From assembly GCF_905397275.1 (NCBI RefSeq), contig NZ_CAJPUY010000006.1, positions 124,001-188,000 on the forward strand: a DNA stretch of 64,000 bases. Direction: 5' to 3'. The translations under genes were made by a program, and so were the position numbers. Under the pieces are notes generated by a model. That model had not been told where the DNA came from and ran no database searches. It saw only the letters and a program-made list of their open reading frames with translations. Below, piece by piece: positions 35,937 through 44,749 of the stretch. The DNA is from Cupriavidus yeoncheonensis (GTDB lineage: Bacteria > Pseudomonadota > Gammaproteobacteria > Burkholderiales > Burkholderiaceae). Every line of letters begins with the position of its first letter. Position 1 is the first letter of the stretch.

Positions 35937-37895
35937 ATGCAGGAATCGTCGGCGACGACCTTTCCGCGATTGCTGCTGGAGCACGCCCGGCAACGGCCGG
36001 CGCATCCGGCGTATCGCGAAAAGGATCTCGGCATCTGGCAGACATACAGCTGGGCACAGGCAGCGCAGGAGGTCAGGGCGCTGGCATGCGGCCTCGCAGC
36101 ACTGGGATTCACGCGCGGCATGAACCTGGCGGTGGTGGGCGACAACCGTCCACGCCTGTACTGGGCCATGACCGCGGCCCAGGCGCTTGGCGGCGTGCCG
36201 GTGCCGCTGTACCAGGACGCCATTGCCAATGAAATGGTCTACGTGCTCAACGATGCGGAGATCGACTTCGCCATCGTCGAAGACCAGGAGCAGGTGGACA
36301 AGCTGCTCGAAGTCGAAGCGCAGCTCGCCGAATCGGGCCGCAGCGTGCGCCACGTCATCTACGAGGATCCGCGCGGCCTGCGCGACTATGACCATCCTTC
36401 ACTGATGTCGTACGCGCGCCTGCAGGAGATCGGCCGCGAATATGACCAGGCGCATCCCGGCTTTTACGATGAGGCGATTGCCGCGGGCGAGCCCGAAGAC
36501 ACCGCCATCATCCTCTATACGTCGGGCACCACCGGCAAGCCCAAGGGCGTGTGCCACGCGCACCGCGGCCTGATCGGCTCGGCGCAGAACGGGTGCGGCT
36601 TCGACGGCCTGACGGCGCAGGACGATGTACTGTCCTACCTGCCGATGGCATGGGTCGGCGACAACCTGTTCTCTTACGCGCAGGCCCTGGTGGCGGGCTT
36701 CACCGTGAACTGCCCGGAATCGCGCGAGACCGTCATGACGGACCTGCGCGAGATCGGTCCGACCTACTACTTCGCACCGCCGCGCATCTACGAAGGCCTG
36801 CTGACGCAGGTGATGATCCGCATGGAAGACGCGGGCTGGGTCAAGCGCAAGCTGTTCCACTGGGCCATGGACGTGGCGCGCCGCTGCGGCGCCGACATTC
36901 TCGACGGCAAGCCCGTGGGCCTCGCCGACCGCCTGCGCTATGCCGCCGGCGAGTTGCTGGTCTACGGCCCGCTGCGCAACGTGCTCGGCATGAGCCGCAT
37001 CCGCGTGGGCTATACCGCCGGCGAGGCGATCGGCCCGGACCTGTTCCGCTTCTACCGCTCGATCGGCGTGAACCTCAAGCAGTTCTATGGCCAGACCGAA
37101 ACCTGCGCCTATGTCTGCCTGCAGCCGGACGGGCAGGTCAAGTTCGACTCCGTGGGCCCGGCGGCGCCCGGCATGGAAATCCGCATCGCCGAGAACGGCG
37201 AGGTGCTGGTGCGCGGCGTGGGCCTGCTCAAGTCCTACTACAAGCGCGACGACGCCACGCGCGAGGCCATCAACGACGAGGGCTACTTCATGACCGGCGA
37301 CGCCGGCGTGATCGATGCCGACGGGCATCTCAAGATCATCGACCGCGCCAAGGATGTGGGCAAGCTGGCCGATGGATCGATGTTCGCGCCCAAGTACATC
37401 GAGAACAAGCTCAAGTTCTTCCCGTACATCAAGGAAGCCGTGGCCTTCGGCACCGGTCGCGACCAGGTCTGCGCCTTCATCAATATCGACTTCGATGCGG
37501 TGGGCAACTGGGCCGAGCGCCGCCACCTGCCGTACGCCGGCTACGTCGACCTGGCAGCCCAGCCCGACGTGATCGCGATGATCGGCGAATGCGTGGACCA
37601 GGTGAACGCCGATCTCGCCAACGATGCCATGCTGGCCGGCTCGCAAGTGTCGCGCTTCCTGATCCTGCACAAGGAGCTGGACCCGGACGACGACGAGCTG
37701 ACGCGCACGCGCAAGGTGCGGCGCGGCTTCATCGCGGAAAAGTACGGCGTGCTGGTCGATGCGCTGTATGCGGGCAAGACCGAGCAGTTCATCGAGACGC
37801 GCGTCAAGTTCGAAGACGGACGCGAGGGCAGCGTGTCGGCCACGCTGAAGCTGGTGGATGCCAAACGCCTGCCGCCGTCGGCACGTGCGGCGTGA
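35937..37895 (+). CDS. Acyl-CoA ligase (AMP-binding), long-chain type
   Basis: 652-residue adenylate-forming enzyme that activates a carboxylic acid to its CoA thioester via an acyl-AMP. The P-loop ILYTSGTTGKPKGVCHAHRG is near residue 193; further signatures are FYGQTETCAYVCLQPDGQV (A5 region), GYFMTGDAGVIDADGHLKII (A7) and the DRAKDVGKLADGSMFAPKY hinge region. It resembles the long acyl-CoA synthetases that lead LIV-type operons. GGACAGGAGACAGCC precedes the ATG. Sixteen bases separate it from livG. The substrate, probably an aromatic or branched acid brought in by the transporter, cannot be read from the sequence. Confidence 0.88.
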   Translation: MQESSATTFPRLLLEHARQRPAHPAYREKDLGIWQTYSWAQAAQEVRALACGLAALGFTRGMNLAVVGDNRPRLYWAMTAAQALGGVPVPLYQDAIANEMVYVLNDAEIDFAIVEDQEQVDKLLEVEAQLAESGRSVRHVIYEDPRGLRDYDHPSLMSYARLQEIGREYDQAHPGFYDEAIAAGEPEDTAIILYTSGTTGKPKGVCHAHRGLIGSAQNGCGFDGLTAQDDVLSYLPMAWVGDNLFSYAQALVAGFTVNCPESRETVMTDLREIGPTYYFAPPRIYEGLLTQVMIRMEDAGWVKRKLFHWAMDVARRCGADILDGKPVGLADRLRYAAGELLVYGPLRNVLGMSRIRVGYTAGEAIGPDLFRFYRSIGVNLKQFYGQTETCAYVCLQPDGQVKFDSVGPAAPGMEIRIAENGEVLVRGVGLLKSYYKRDDATREAINDEGYFMTGDAGVIDADGHLKIIDRAKDVGKLADGSMFAPKYIENKLKFFPYIKEAVAFGTGRDQVCAFINIDFDAVGNWAERRHLPYAGYVDLAAQPDVIAMIGECVDQVNADLANDAMLAGSQVSRFLILHKELDPDDDELTRTRKVRRGFIAEKYGVLVDALYAGKTEQFIETRVKFEDGREGSVSATLKLVDAKRLPPSARAA

Positions 37896-37911
37896 GCAGG
37901 GGAGCAAGAGC

Positions 37912-38904
37912 ATGACGCAAGTGGCCTGGCAAGGATCGGACCGCGCGCCCGCAGGGCAGCGCGGCGGACAACCCGAATGGAACGGCATGGCGCGCACGGA
38001 TGCGTCGGGAGCCATTCCGGGCGGCGGCGCCATTGCGCCGGCCGGCCCGATGGCGCCCGGCGTGCCGCTGGCCGATGCCGGCCTGCAGACCGGCACGCGG
38101 CAGTCGCAGCAGACGCATGAGCAGGCGCGCACCGGCGGCGAGGTGATTCTGGACCTGCAGCACATCTCGCTGTCGTTCGGCGGCGTGAAGGCGCTGACCG
38201 ATATTTCGTTCGATGTGTGCGAGCACGAGATCCGCGCCATCATCGGCCCCAACGGCGCGGGCAAGAGTTCGATGCTGAACGTCATCAACGGCGTGTACCA
38301 CCCGCAGCAGGGACGCATCGTGTTCCGCGGCGAAGAGCGCCGCCAGATGCACCCGACCGCCGCCGCGCGCCAGGGCATTGCGCGCACGTTCCAGAACATC
38401 GCGCTGTTCAAGGGCATGACCGTGCTCGACAACATCATGACCGGCCGCAACACGCAGTTCCGCACCGGCATCCTCGCCCACGCGCTGTGGTGGGGCCCGG
38501 CGCGCAATGAAGAGATGCGGCACCGGCAGAAGGTCGAGGAGGTGATCGATTTCCTCGAGATCCAGTCGATCCGCAAGACGCCGGTCGGGCGCCTGCCGTA
38601 CGGCCTGCAGAAGCGCGTGGAGCTGGCGCGCGCGCTCGCGGCCGAGCCGTCGATGCTGCTGCTGGACGAACCGATGGCCGGCATGAACGTGGAAGAGAAG
38701 CAGGACATGTGCCGCTTCATCCTGGACGTGAACCGGCAGTTCGGCACCACTATCGTGCTGATCGAGCACGACATGGGCGTGGTGATGGATATCTCGGACC
38801 GCGTGGTGGTGCTGGACTACGGCAAGAAGATCGGCGACGGCACGCCGGAAGAGGTCAAGGCCAATCCGGACGTGATCAAGGCCTACCTGGGCACGTCGCA
38901 CTGA
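37912..38904 (+). CDS. livG: ABC transporter ATPase, LivG-type, with a long N-terminal extension
   Basis: 330-residue ATP-binding subunit of a branched-chain-type importer. The ATPase proper begins near residue 77 (VILDLQHISLSFGGVKALTD) and has Walker A GPNGAGKSS, the LivG marker ARTFQNIALFKGMTVLDNIM, signature region GRLPYGLQKRVELARALA and Walker B MLLLDEPMAGMN. The first 76 residues are a Gly/Ala/Pro/Gln-rich segment not found in standard LivG proteins of about 255 residues. GGGGAGCAAGAG before the ATG at 37912 supports that start. Part of the seven-gene operon. Confidence 0.92.
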   Translation: MTQVAWQGSDRAPAGQRGGQPEWNGMARTDASGAIPGGGAIAPAGPMAPGVPLADAGLQTGTRQSQQTHEQARTGGEVILDLQHISLSFGGVKALTDISFDVCEHEIRAIIGPNGAGKSSMLNVINGVYHPQQGRIVFRGEERRQMHPTAAARQGIARTFQNIALFKGMTVLDNIMTGRNTQFRTGILAHALWWGPARNEEMRHRQKVEEVIDFLEIQSIRKTPVGRLPYGLQKRVELARALAAEPSMLLLDEPMAGMNVEEKQDMCRFILDVNRQFGTTIVLIEHDMGVVMDISDRVVVLDYGKKIGDGTPEEVKANPDVIKAYLGTSH

Positions 38905-38950
38905 GCCCGCGTACGGCTCTCCATTCAACCGAATCCACCGGAACGCAGCC

Positions 38951-39865
38951 ATGACGTTCTTTATTGAAATCCTGCTCGGCGGCCTGCTGTCGGGCCTGAT
39001 GTACTCGCTGGTGGCGCTGGGCTTCGTGCTGATCTACAAGGCCTCGGGCGTGTTCAACTTTGCGCAGGGCGCGATGGTCTACTTCGCCGCGCTGGCCGTG
39101 GTGGGCCTGATGGACAAGGGCCTGCCGATGTGGGCCGCCGTGATCGGCGCCTTCGTCGTGATGATCCTGGTCGGCATGAGCACCGAGCGCTTCGTGCTGC
39201 GCAAGCTGGTCAACCAGCCGCCCATCACGCTGTTCATGGCCACCATCGGCCTGTCGTTCTTCCTGGAGGGCCTGGGGCCGCTGCTGTTCGGCAATGAAGT
39301 GCGTCCGATCAACCTCGGCATCGTCGACGAGCCGATCGAGTCGATCCTCACCAACTTCAATATCGTCCTCTCCAAGTTCGACATCGCGGCGGCGGCGATT
39401 GCCGGCGTGCTGGTCGGTTCGCTCGCGCTGTTCTTCCAGTACACCAAGGTGGGCCGCGCCCTGCGCGCGGTGGCCGACGACCACCAGGCCGCGCTGTCGC
39501 TGGGCATTCCGCTGCAGCACATCTGGGCGATCGTGTGGGGCGTGGCGGGCTTCGTCGCGCTGGTGGCCGGCATGCTGTGGGGCTCGCGCAATGGCGTGCA
39601 GTTCGCGCTGACGCTGACCGCGCTGAAGGCGCTGCCGGTGCTGATCCTTGGCGGCTTCACTTCGGTGCCGGGCGCCATCGTCGGCGGGCTGATCATCGGT
39701 GCCTCGGAGAAGCTCGCCGAGATCTACATCCCCCCGGTGTTCCAGTCGGCGTTCGGCGGCAACTTCGGCGGTATCGAAGGCTGGTTCCCGTATGTGTTCG
39801 CGCTGCTGTTCCTGCTGGTCAGGCCCGAAGGCCTGTTCGGCGAGAAGCATATCGACCGCGTCTGA
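38951..39865 (+). CDS. livH: ABC transporter permease, LivH-type
   Basis: 304-residue inner-membrane permease. The helix pattern begins FFIEILLGGLLSGLMYSLVA, with LGFVLIYKASGVFNFAQGAM as the LivH-family signature, and the cytoplasmic EAA-like loop VGRALRAVADDHQAALSLGI that docks on the ATPase. It pairs with the LivM-type protein to form the pore. It starts 46 bases after livG and ends 26 bases before livM. Confidence 0.94.
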   Translation: MTFFIEILLGGLLSGLMYSLVALGFVLIYKASGVFNFAQGAMVYFAALAVVGLMDKGLPMWAAVIGAFVVMILVGMSTERFVLRKLVNQPPITLFMATIGLSFFLEGLGPLLFGNEVRPINLGIVDEPIESILTNFNIVLSKFDIAAAAIAGVLVGSLALFFQYTKVGRALRAVADDHQAALSLGIPLQHIWAIVWGVAGFVALVAGMLWGSRNGVQFALTLTALKALPVLILGGFTSVPGAIVGGLIIGASEKLAEIYIPPVFQSAFGGNFGGIEGWFPYVFALLFLLVRPEGLFGEKHIDRV

Positions 39866-39891
39866 ACCGACTTCGCTCCAGGAGACTTTCC

Positions 39892-40968
39892 ATGTTCTAT
39901 CGTGAAGCCGGCCAGTTCAAGACGAGCTACGTCGCCGACAGCCAGATCTTCCCCATCCGCCAGGACCGCATCGGCTTTGCGGTGCTGATGGCGGTCGCCT
40001 TCCTGGTGATTCCGTTCGTTGGCTCGGAATACTGGTTCTCGGCCATCCTGATCCCGTTCCTGATCTTCGCGCTTGCGGCGCTGGGCCTGAACATCCTGAC
40101 CGGCTACGCCGGGCAGCTTTCACTGGGCACGGCGGCCTTCATGGCGGTGGGCGCCTACGCGGCCTACAACTTCCAGCTGCGCGTGGAAGGCATGCCGGTG
40201 CTGCTGACGTTCATCCTTGCGGGCCTGTCCGCCGCGATGGTGGGCGTGGCGTTCGGCCTGCCGTCGCTGCGAATCAAGGGCTTCTACCTGGCGGTGGCCA
40301 CGCTCGCCGCGCAGTTCTTCGTGGTGTGGGCGCTGACCAAGTTCCCCTGGTTCTCCAACAACAGTTCGTCGGGCGTGATCACGGCGCAGCGGCTGGACCT
40401 GTTCGGCATCGCCATCGACACGCCGGTGAAGAAGTACCTGTTCGTGCTGGCGCTCGTCACGGTGCTGGCGTTCATCGCCAAGAACCTGGTGCGCTCGGCC
40501 ACCGGCCGTGCGTGGATGTCGGTGCGCGACATGGACGTGGCGGCCGAGGTGATCGGCATTCCGCTGATGCGCACCAAGCTGCTGGCCTTTGCTGTCAGCT
40601 CGTTCTACTGCGGCGTGGCCGGCGCGCTGTACGCGTTCTGCTACCTGGGCTCGGTGGAGCCCGACGGCTTCTCGCTGGACCTGTCGTTCCGCGTGCTGTT
40701 CATGATCATCATCGGCGGCGTGGGCAGCATCCTGGGCTCGTTCCTGGGCGCGGCGTTCATCCTGCTGCTGCCGATCTTCCTGGACAACGTGCTGCCGCCG
40801 CTGGCATCGCTGCTGCACCTGCCGTTCACGAATGCCACGGTGTCGCATATCCAGCTCATGGTGTTCGGCGGGCTGATCATCTTCTTCCTGATCGTGGAGC
40901 CGCACGGGCTGGCGCGGCTGTGGCAGATCGCCAAGGAGAAGCTGAGGCTGTGGCCGTTCCCGCACTGA
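39892..40968 (+). CDS. livM: ABC transporter permease, LivM-type
   Basis: 358-residue permease partner of LivH. Signature LGLNILTGYAGQLSLGTAAF and the ATPase-docking loop TGRAWMSVRDMDVAAEVIGI followed by KLLAFAVSSFYCGVAGALYA. An N-terminal hydrophilic stretch of about 28 residues precedes the first helix. CAGGAGACTTTCC lies before the ATG. Between it and the next gene are 95 bases with a small direct repeat of ATTCCCTGCT. Confidence 0.93.
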   Translation: MFYREAGQFKTSYVADSQIFPIRQDRIGFAVLMAVAFLVIPFVGSEYWFSAILIPFLIFALAALGLNILTGYAGQLSLGTAAFMAVGAYAAYNFQLRVEGMPVLLTFILAGLSAAMVGVAFGLPSLRIKGFYLAVATLAAQFFVVWALTKFPWFSNNSSSGVITAQRLDLFGIAIDTPVKKYLFVLALVTVLAFIAKNLVRSATGRAWMSVRDMDVAAEVIGIPLMRTKLLAFAVSSFYCGVAGALYAFCYLGSVEPDGFSLDLSFRVLFMIIIGGVGSILGSFLGAAFILLLPIFLDNVLPPLASLLHLPFTNATVSHIQLMVFGGLIIFFLIVEPHGLARLWQIAKEKLRLWPFPH

Positions 40969-41063
40969 CCGTATTCCCTGCTGCATTCCCTGCTTTCCGA
41001 CGTAGCGTTCCATCAAACGGGTACCCCATAACAAACGCACCTGCCAAGGTGAAGGAGACTGTC

Positions 41064-42401
41064 ATGACAACCCTGATTCGCAATGTGCAGCGTGCCGTGC
41101 TGGCCGCGAGCGCCGCGGCCGCGCTGATGGCGCCGGCCGCAACGGCGCTGGCGCAGACCAACGAACAGTTCGTGGCACTGCCGAGCTACCGCGTCGGCCC
41201 GTATGGCGCCAACGGGCAGTCCTGGTATGGCGGCTTCGTCGACTACCTGAACTACGTCAACCTGAAGGACGGTGGCGTCAATGGCGTCAAGCTGAGCTGG
41301 GAAGAGTGCGAGACGGAATACAACAACGCCAAGGGTGTGGAGTGCTATGAGCGCCTGAAGGCGAAGAACGCCACCACCAAGGGAACCGCCTATCACTCGA
41401 TGTCGACGGGCATCTCGTACGCGCTGGTCGACAAGACCGCCGCCGACAAGGTGCCGCTGGTGATGATGGGCTACGGCCGCACCGATGCGGTGGATGGCTC
41501 GGTGTTCCCCTATGCCTTCCCGCTGGTGACGACCTACCAGATGCAGGTGTCGGCCATCGTGAAGTACCTGGCGACCAAGAATGGCGGCTCGCTCGCCGGC
41601 AAGAAGATCGTCTACCTGTACCACGACTCGGCCTATGGCAAGGAGCCGATCGTCGCGCTGCAGGCTGAAGCCAGGCTCGGCAAGTTCAACCTGGTGGAGA
41701 TCCCGGTGGCGCACCCGGGCAACGAGCAAGGCGCGCAGTGGCTGAAGATCCGCCAGGAGAACCCTGACTACGTGATCTTCTGGGGCTGGGGCGTGATGAA
41801 CCAGACCGCGCTGAAGGCGGCGCAGAAGGTGGGCTTCCCGCGTGACAAGATGATCGGCTCGTGGTGGGCAGGCTCGGAAGAGGACACCGTGCCGGCCGGC
41901 GAAGCCGCCAAGGGCTATATGAGCGCCACCTGGAACGTGGCGGGCCGCGGCGTGCCGCTGATCGCCGATATCGACAAGGTGGTGTACGGCCCGGGCAAGG
42001 GCAATATGCAGGACAAGAACAAGGTCGGCTCGGTGCTCTACAACCGCGGCGTTTCCGCGGCCGTGGTGACGGTTGAAGCCGTCCGCGTGGCGCAGGAGAA
42101 GTTCGGCAAGGGCAAGCCGATGAGCGGCGACCAGATGCGCTGGGCCTTCGAGAACCTGAACCTGACCAACGCGCGCCTGCAGCAGCTTGGAGCGACCGGC
42201 TTGCTGCCGGAGATCAAGACCAGCTGCGAGAACCATGAAGGTTCGGGCAAGGTGAAGATCCAGCAGTGGGACGGCACCAAGTGGGTGGTCGTGTCCGACT
42301 GGATCGAAGGCAACAAGAACCTGATCCACCCGCTGTTCAAGGCGACCGCGGCGCAGTACGCGAAGGAGAAGGGGATCACGCCGGGGTGCATGAAGTCGTG
42401 A
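41064..42401 (+). CDS. ABC transporter substrate-binding protein, aromatic/branched-chain type
   Basis: 445-residue periplasmic binding protein of the Leu/Ile/Val (type I) fold, larger than LivK (about 370). The signal peptide ends near TALAQT; the mature part opens NEQFVALPSYRVGPYGANGQ, has YNNAKGVECYERLKAKNATT and YLYHDSAYGKEPIVALQAEA. Members of this longer subgroup accompany acyl-CoA ligases and are thought to bind aromatic or hydrophobic carboxylates rather than amino acids. AAGGAGACTGTC precedes the ATG. It is the high-affinity entry point of the operon. Confidence 0.88.
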   Translation: MTTLIRNVQRAVLAASAAAALMAPAATALAQTNEQFVALPSYRVGPYGANGQSWYGGFVDYLNYVNLKDGGVNGVKLSWEECETEYNNAKGVECYERLKAKNATTKGTAYHSMSTGISYALVDKTAADKVPLVMMGYGRTDAVDGSVFPYAFPLVTTYQMQVSAIVKYLATKNGGSLAGKKIVYLYHDSAYGKEPIVALQAEARLGKFNLVEIPVAHPGNEQGAQWLKIRQENPDYVIFWGWGVMNQTALKAAQKVGFPRDKMIGSWWAGSEEDTVPAGEAAKGYMSATWNVAGRGVPLIADIDKVVYGPGKGNMQDKNKVGSVLYNRGVSAAVVTVEAVRVAQEKFGKGKPMSGDQMRWAFENLNLTNARLQQLGATGLLPEIKTSCENHEGSGKVKIQQWDGTKWVVVSDWIEGNKNLIHPLFKATAAQYAKEKGITPGCMKS

Positions 42402-42420
42402 TGCTGAACGCATCCTGACG

Positions 42421-42454
42421 GTTGCCTCCTCTCCCCCGAGGGAGGGGAGGCAAC
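42421..42454 (+). promoter_or_regulatory. Stem-loop covering the livF ribosome binding site
   Basis: A perfect 15-base-pair stem (one G-U pair, four-base loop) begins 20 bases after the binding-protein stop. Its right arm (441-454 of this hundred) contains GGAGGGGAGG, the Shine-Dalgarno sequence of livF, seven bases before the ATG. As drawn, the mRNA structure would hide the site. It may set a lower translation level for livF or respond to translation of the upstream gene. Confidence 0.55.
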
Positions 42455-42457
42455 CAG

Positions 42458-43321
42458 ATGGAACGCGAAGTCCCGAGTTATCGCAACGCCAATACGAGCC
42501 GTACCATGACCCTCCTCTGCGTCAACAACATCGAAGTCATCTACGATCACGTGATCCTGGTGCTCAAGGGCGTGTCGCTCGAAGTGCCGGAGGGCAAGAT
42601 CGTGGCCCTGCTGGGGGCCAACGGCGCGGGCAAGACCACCACGCTCAAGGCCATCTCCAACCTGCTGCACGCGGAGCGCGGCGATGTCACCAAGGGCTCG
42701 GTCGAATACCGCGGCGACCGCGTCGACCAGCTCACACCGAACGACCTCGTCAGGCGCGGCGTGATCCAGGTGATGGAGGGCCGGCACTGCTTTGCCCACC
42801 TCACCATCGAGGAAAACCTGCTGACAGGCGCCTATACGCGCGGCCTGTCGCGTGGCGAGACGCGGGACGAGCTGGAAAAGATCTACGACTACTTCCCGCG
42901 CCTGAAGACGCGCCGCAAGTCGCAGGCGGGCTACACCTCGGGCGGCGAGCAGCAGATGTGCGCGATCGGCCGGGCCATGATGGCCAAGCCCGCCATGATC
43001 CTGCTGGACGAACCGTCGATGGGCCTGGCGCCGCAGATCGTCGAGGAGATCTTCGAGATCGTGCGCGACCTGAACACGCGCGAGAAGGTGAGCTTCCTGC
43101 TGGCCGAGCAGAACACCATGGTGGCGCTGCGCTATGCCGACTACGGCTACATCCTGGAGAACGGCCGCGTGGTGATGGATGGCGACGCCGAGTCGCTGCG
43201 CACCAACGAGGACGTCAAGGAGTTCTACCTTGGCGTGGCCGCCAACGACGCCGACGGCGCGGCGCGCAAGTCGTTCCGGGACGTGAAGAGCTACCGCAGG
43301 CGTAAACGCTGGCTCGCCTGA
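42458..43321 (+). CDS. livF: ABC transporter ATPase, LivF-type
   Basis: 287-residue second ATPase subunit. Walker A is GANGAGKTTT, the LivF marker region is IQVMEGRHCFAHLTIEENLL, the signature TSGGEQQMCAIGRAMMAKPA, and Walker B MILLDEPSMGLAP. The ATG at 42458 is used because of the strong GGAGGGGAGG; a second in-frame ATG at 42506 begins exactly at the ATPase domain and could be the true start if the upstream site is masked by its stem. The C-terminus is basic (SYRRRKRWLA). Confidence 0.9.
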   Translation: MEREVPSYRNANTSRTMTLLCVNNIEVIYDHVILVLKGVSLEVPEGKIVALLGANGAGKTTTLKAISNLLHAERGDVTKGSVEYRGDRVDQLTPNDLVRRGVIQVMEGRHCFAHLTIEENLLTGAYTRGLSRGETRDELEKIYDYFPRLKTRRKSQAGYTSGGEQQMCAIGRAMMAKPAMILLDEPSMGLAPQIVEEIFEIVRDLNTREKVSFLLAEQNTMVALRYADYGYILENGRVVMDGDAESLRTNEDVKEFYLGVAANDADGAARKSFRDVKSYRRRKRWLA

Positions 43322-43371
43322 GAAGGGCGCATAGACCTGCTGCGCGAACCGTATCGGGCCCTGCGATGCTC

Positions 43372-43448
43372 GCCGTACCGATGTACGGCTGCGCTTCTCG
43401 GACCCGCTACGGCCCGCTCGCGACGGTCTCTGCATCCTTCTCGGATGC
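43372..43448 (+). other. Two small hairpins between livF and the PaaK-like gene
   Basis: GCCGTAC-CGAT-GTACGGC (43372-43389) and GCATCC-TTCTC-GGATGC (43432-43448) lie in the 173-base spacer. Neither has a T-tract. They may modulate mRNA stability inside the operon. Confidence 0.35.
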
Positions 43449-43494
43449 GCCTGACCATGAAAACAGACACTTGCCACTCACGGCAACCCTGACC

Positions 43495-44745
43495 ATGCCC
43501 GAATACTTCGATTCGCTCGAAACCCGTGCGCCGGAAATCCGCGAGCAGGCGCTGCTCGCCGCGCTCTCGCGCCAGGTCGCCCATGCCAGGACGCACGCGC
43601 CATACTTTGCCGAGGCGCTGCGCGACGTGGACCCGGCCGCGCTGACGTCGCGCGACGCGCTGGCCGCATTGCCGGTGACGCGCAAGTCGGACCTGAGCGC
43701 GCGGCAGAAGGCCATGCCGCCGCTGGGCGGACTCAATGCCACGCCGATCGGCGGCCTGCGCCATATCTTCCAGTCGCCGGGCCCGATCCACGAACCGGAC
43801 GGCCACGATGCCGACTGGTGGCGCATCGCGCGCGCCATGTTCGCGGCCGGCTTCCGCTCGGGCGAGCTGGTCTACAACACCTTCTCCTACCACTTCACGC
43901 CGGCCGGCATGATGATGGAAACCGGCGCGCACAAGCTGGGCTGCTGCGTGTTCCCGGCAGGCGTCGGACAGACCGAGTCGCAGGTACAGGCGCTGGCCAG
44001 CCTGCAGCCATCCGCCTACGCGGGCACGCCGTCCTTCCTGAAGCTGCTGCTGGAACGCGGCGCGGAAATGGGCACGCCCTGCCGCAGCCTGTCCAAGGCG
44101 CTGGTCTCGGGCGAGGCGCTGCCGCCTTCGCTGCGCGGCTGGTTCCAGGAGCGCGGCATCCGCGTGCAGCAGATGTACGGCACGGCCGATGTCGGCCTGA
44201 TCGCCTATGAAACCGAAGGCGGCGACGGCTGGGTGGTGGACGAAGGCGTGCTGGTCGAGATCGTCGAGCCGGGCGGCACGCGGCCGATGTCGGAAGGCGA
44301 GACCGGCGAGGTGGTGGTCACGGTGCTCGGCAACGGGGACTATCCGCTGATCCGCTTCGGCACCGGCGACCTGTCGGCCATCGTCGCGGATTCCTCGCAC
44401 CGCGCCAGCCCGTGCGGGCGCACCAATATCCGCCTCAAGGGCTGGCTGGGGCGCGCGGACCAGACTACCAAGGTCAAGGGCATGTTCGTGCATCCGGGCC
44501 AGGTGGCCGACGTACTGCGCCGCCATCCGGAGATCCGTGCCGCGCGGCTGGTCGTGAGCGGCACCATGGGCGCCGACGTGATGACGCTGCATTGCGATGC
44601 CGCGCGCGACGATGATGGCTTGCGCCAGGCCGTGGCGGAGTCGCTGCGCGAAGTGATGCGCCTGCGCGGCGAGGTGGCCTTCGTGGCGTCGGGGTCGCTG
44701 CCGCAGGACGGCAAGGTGATCGAGGACGCGCGCCGCTACGACTAG
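43495..44745 (+). CDS. Phenylacetate-CoA ligase-like enzyme (PaaK family)
   Basis: 416-residue adenylate-forming ligase in the PaaK family. Typical segments are HARTHAPYFAEALRDVDPAA, NTFSYHFTPAGMMMETGAHK, QMYGTADVGLIAYETEGGDG and RFGTGDLSAIVADSS, then RLKGWLGRADQTTKVKGMFV. In phenylacetate-CoA ligases the P-loop is replaced by a less conserved SSGTTG-like loop; here the matching stretch is QSPGPIHEPD, so that loop is degenerate. It ends the operon and would activate an aromatic or related acid. Having two unrelated ligases in one transporter operon suggests two substrates or a two-step modification. Confidence 0.85.
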   Translation: MPEYFDSLETRAPEIREQALLAALSRQVAHARTHAPYFAEALRDVDPAALTSRDALAALPVTRKSDLSARQKAMPPLGGLNATPIGGLRHIFQSPGPIHEPDGHDADWWRIARAMFAAGFRSGELVYNTFSYHFTPAGMMMETGAHKLGCCVFPAGVGQTESQVQALASLQPSAYAGTPSFLKLLLERGAEMGTPCRSLSKALVSGEALPPSLRGWFQERGIRVQQMYGTADVGLIAYETEGGDGWVVDEGVLVEIVEPGGTRPMSEGETGEVVVTVLGNGDYPLIRFGTGDLSAIVADSSHRASPCGRTNIRLKGWLGRADQTTKVKGMFVHPGQVADVLRRHPEIRAARLVVSGTMGADVMTLHCDAARDDDGLRQAVAESLREVMRLRGEVAFVASGSLPQDGKVIEDARRYD

Positions 44746-44749
44746 CGGA

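Noticed and set aside
36399-38774. A minus-strand open frame of about 790 codons opposite the ligase and livG genes
   Set aside because: Low-complexity antisense translation crossing two real genes, with no ribosome site or domain.
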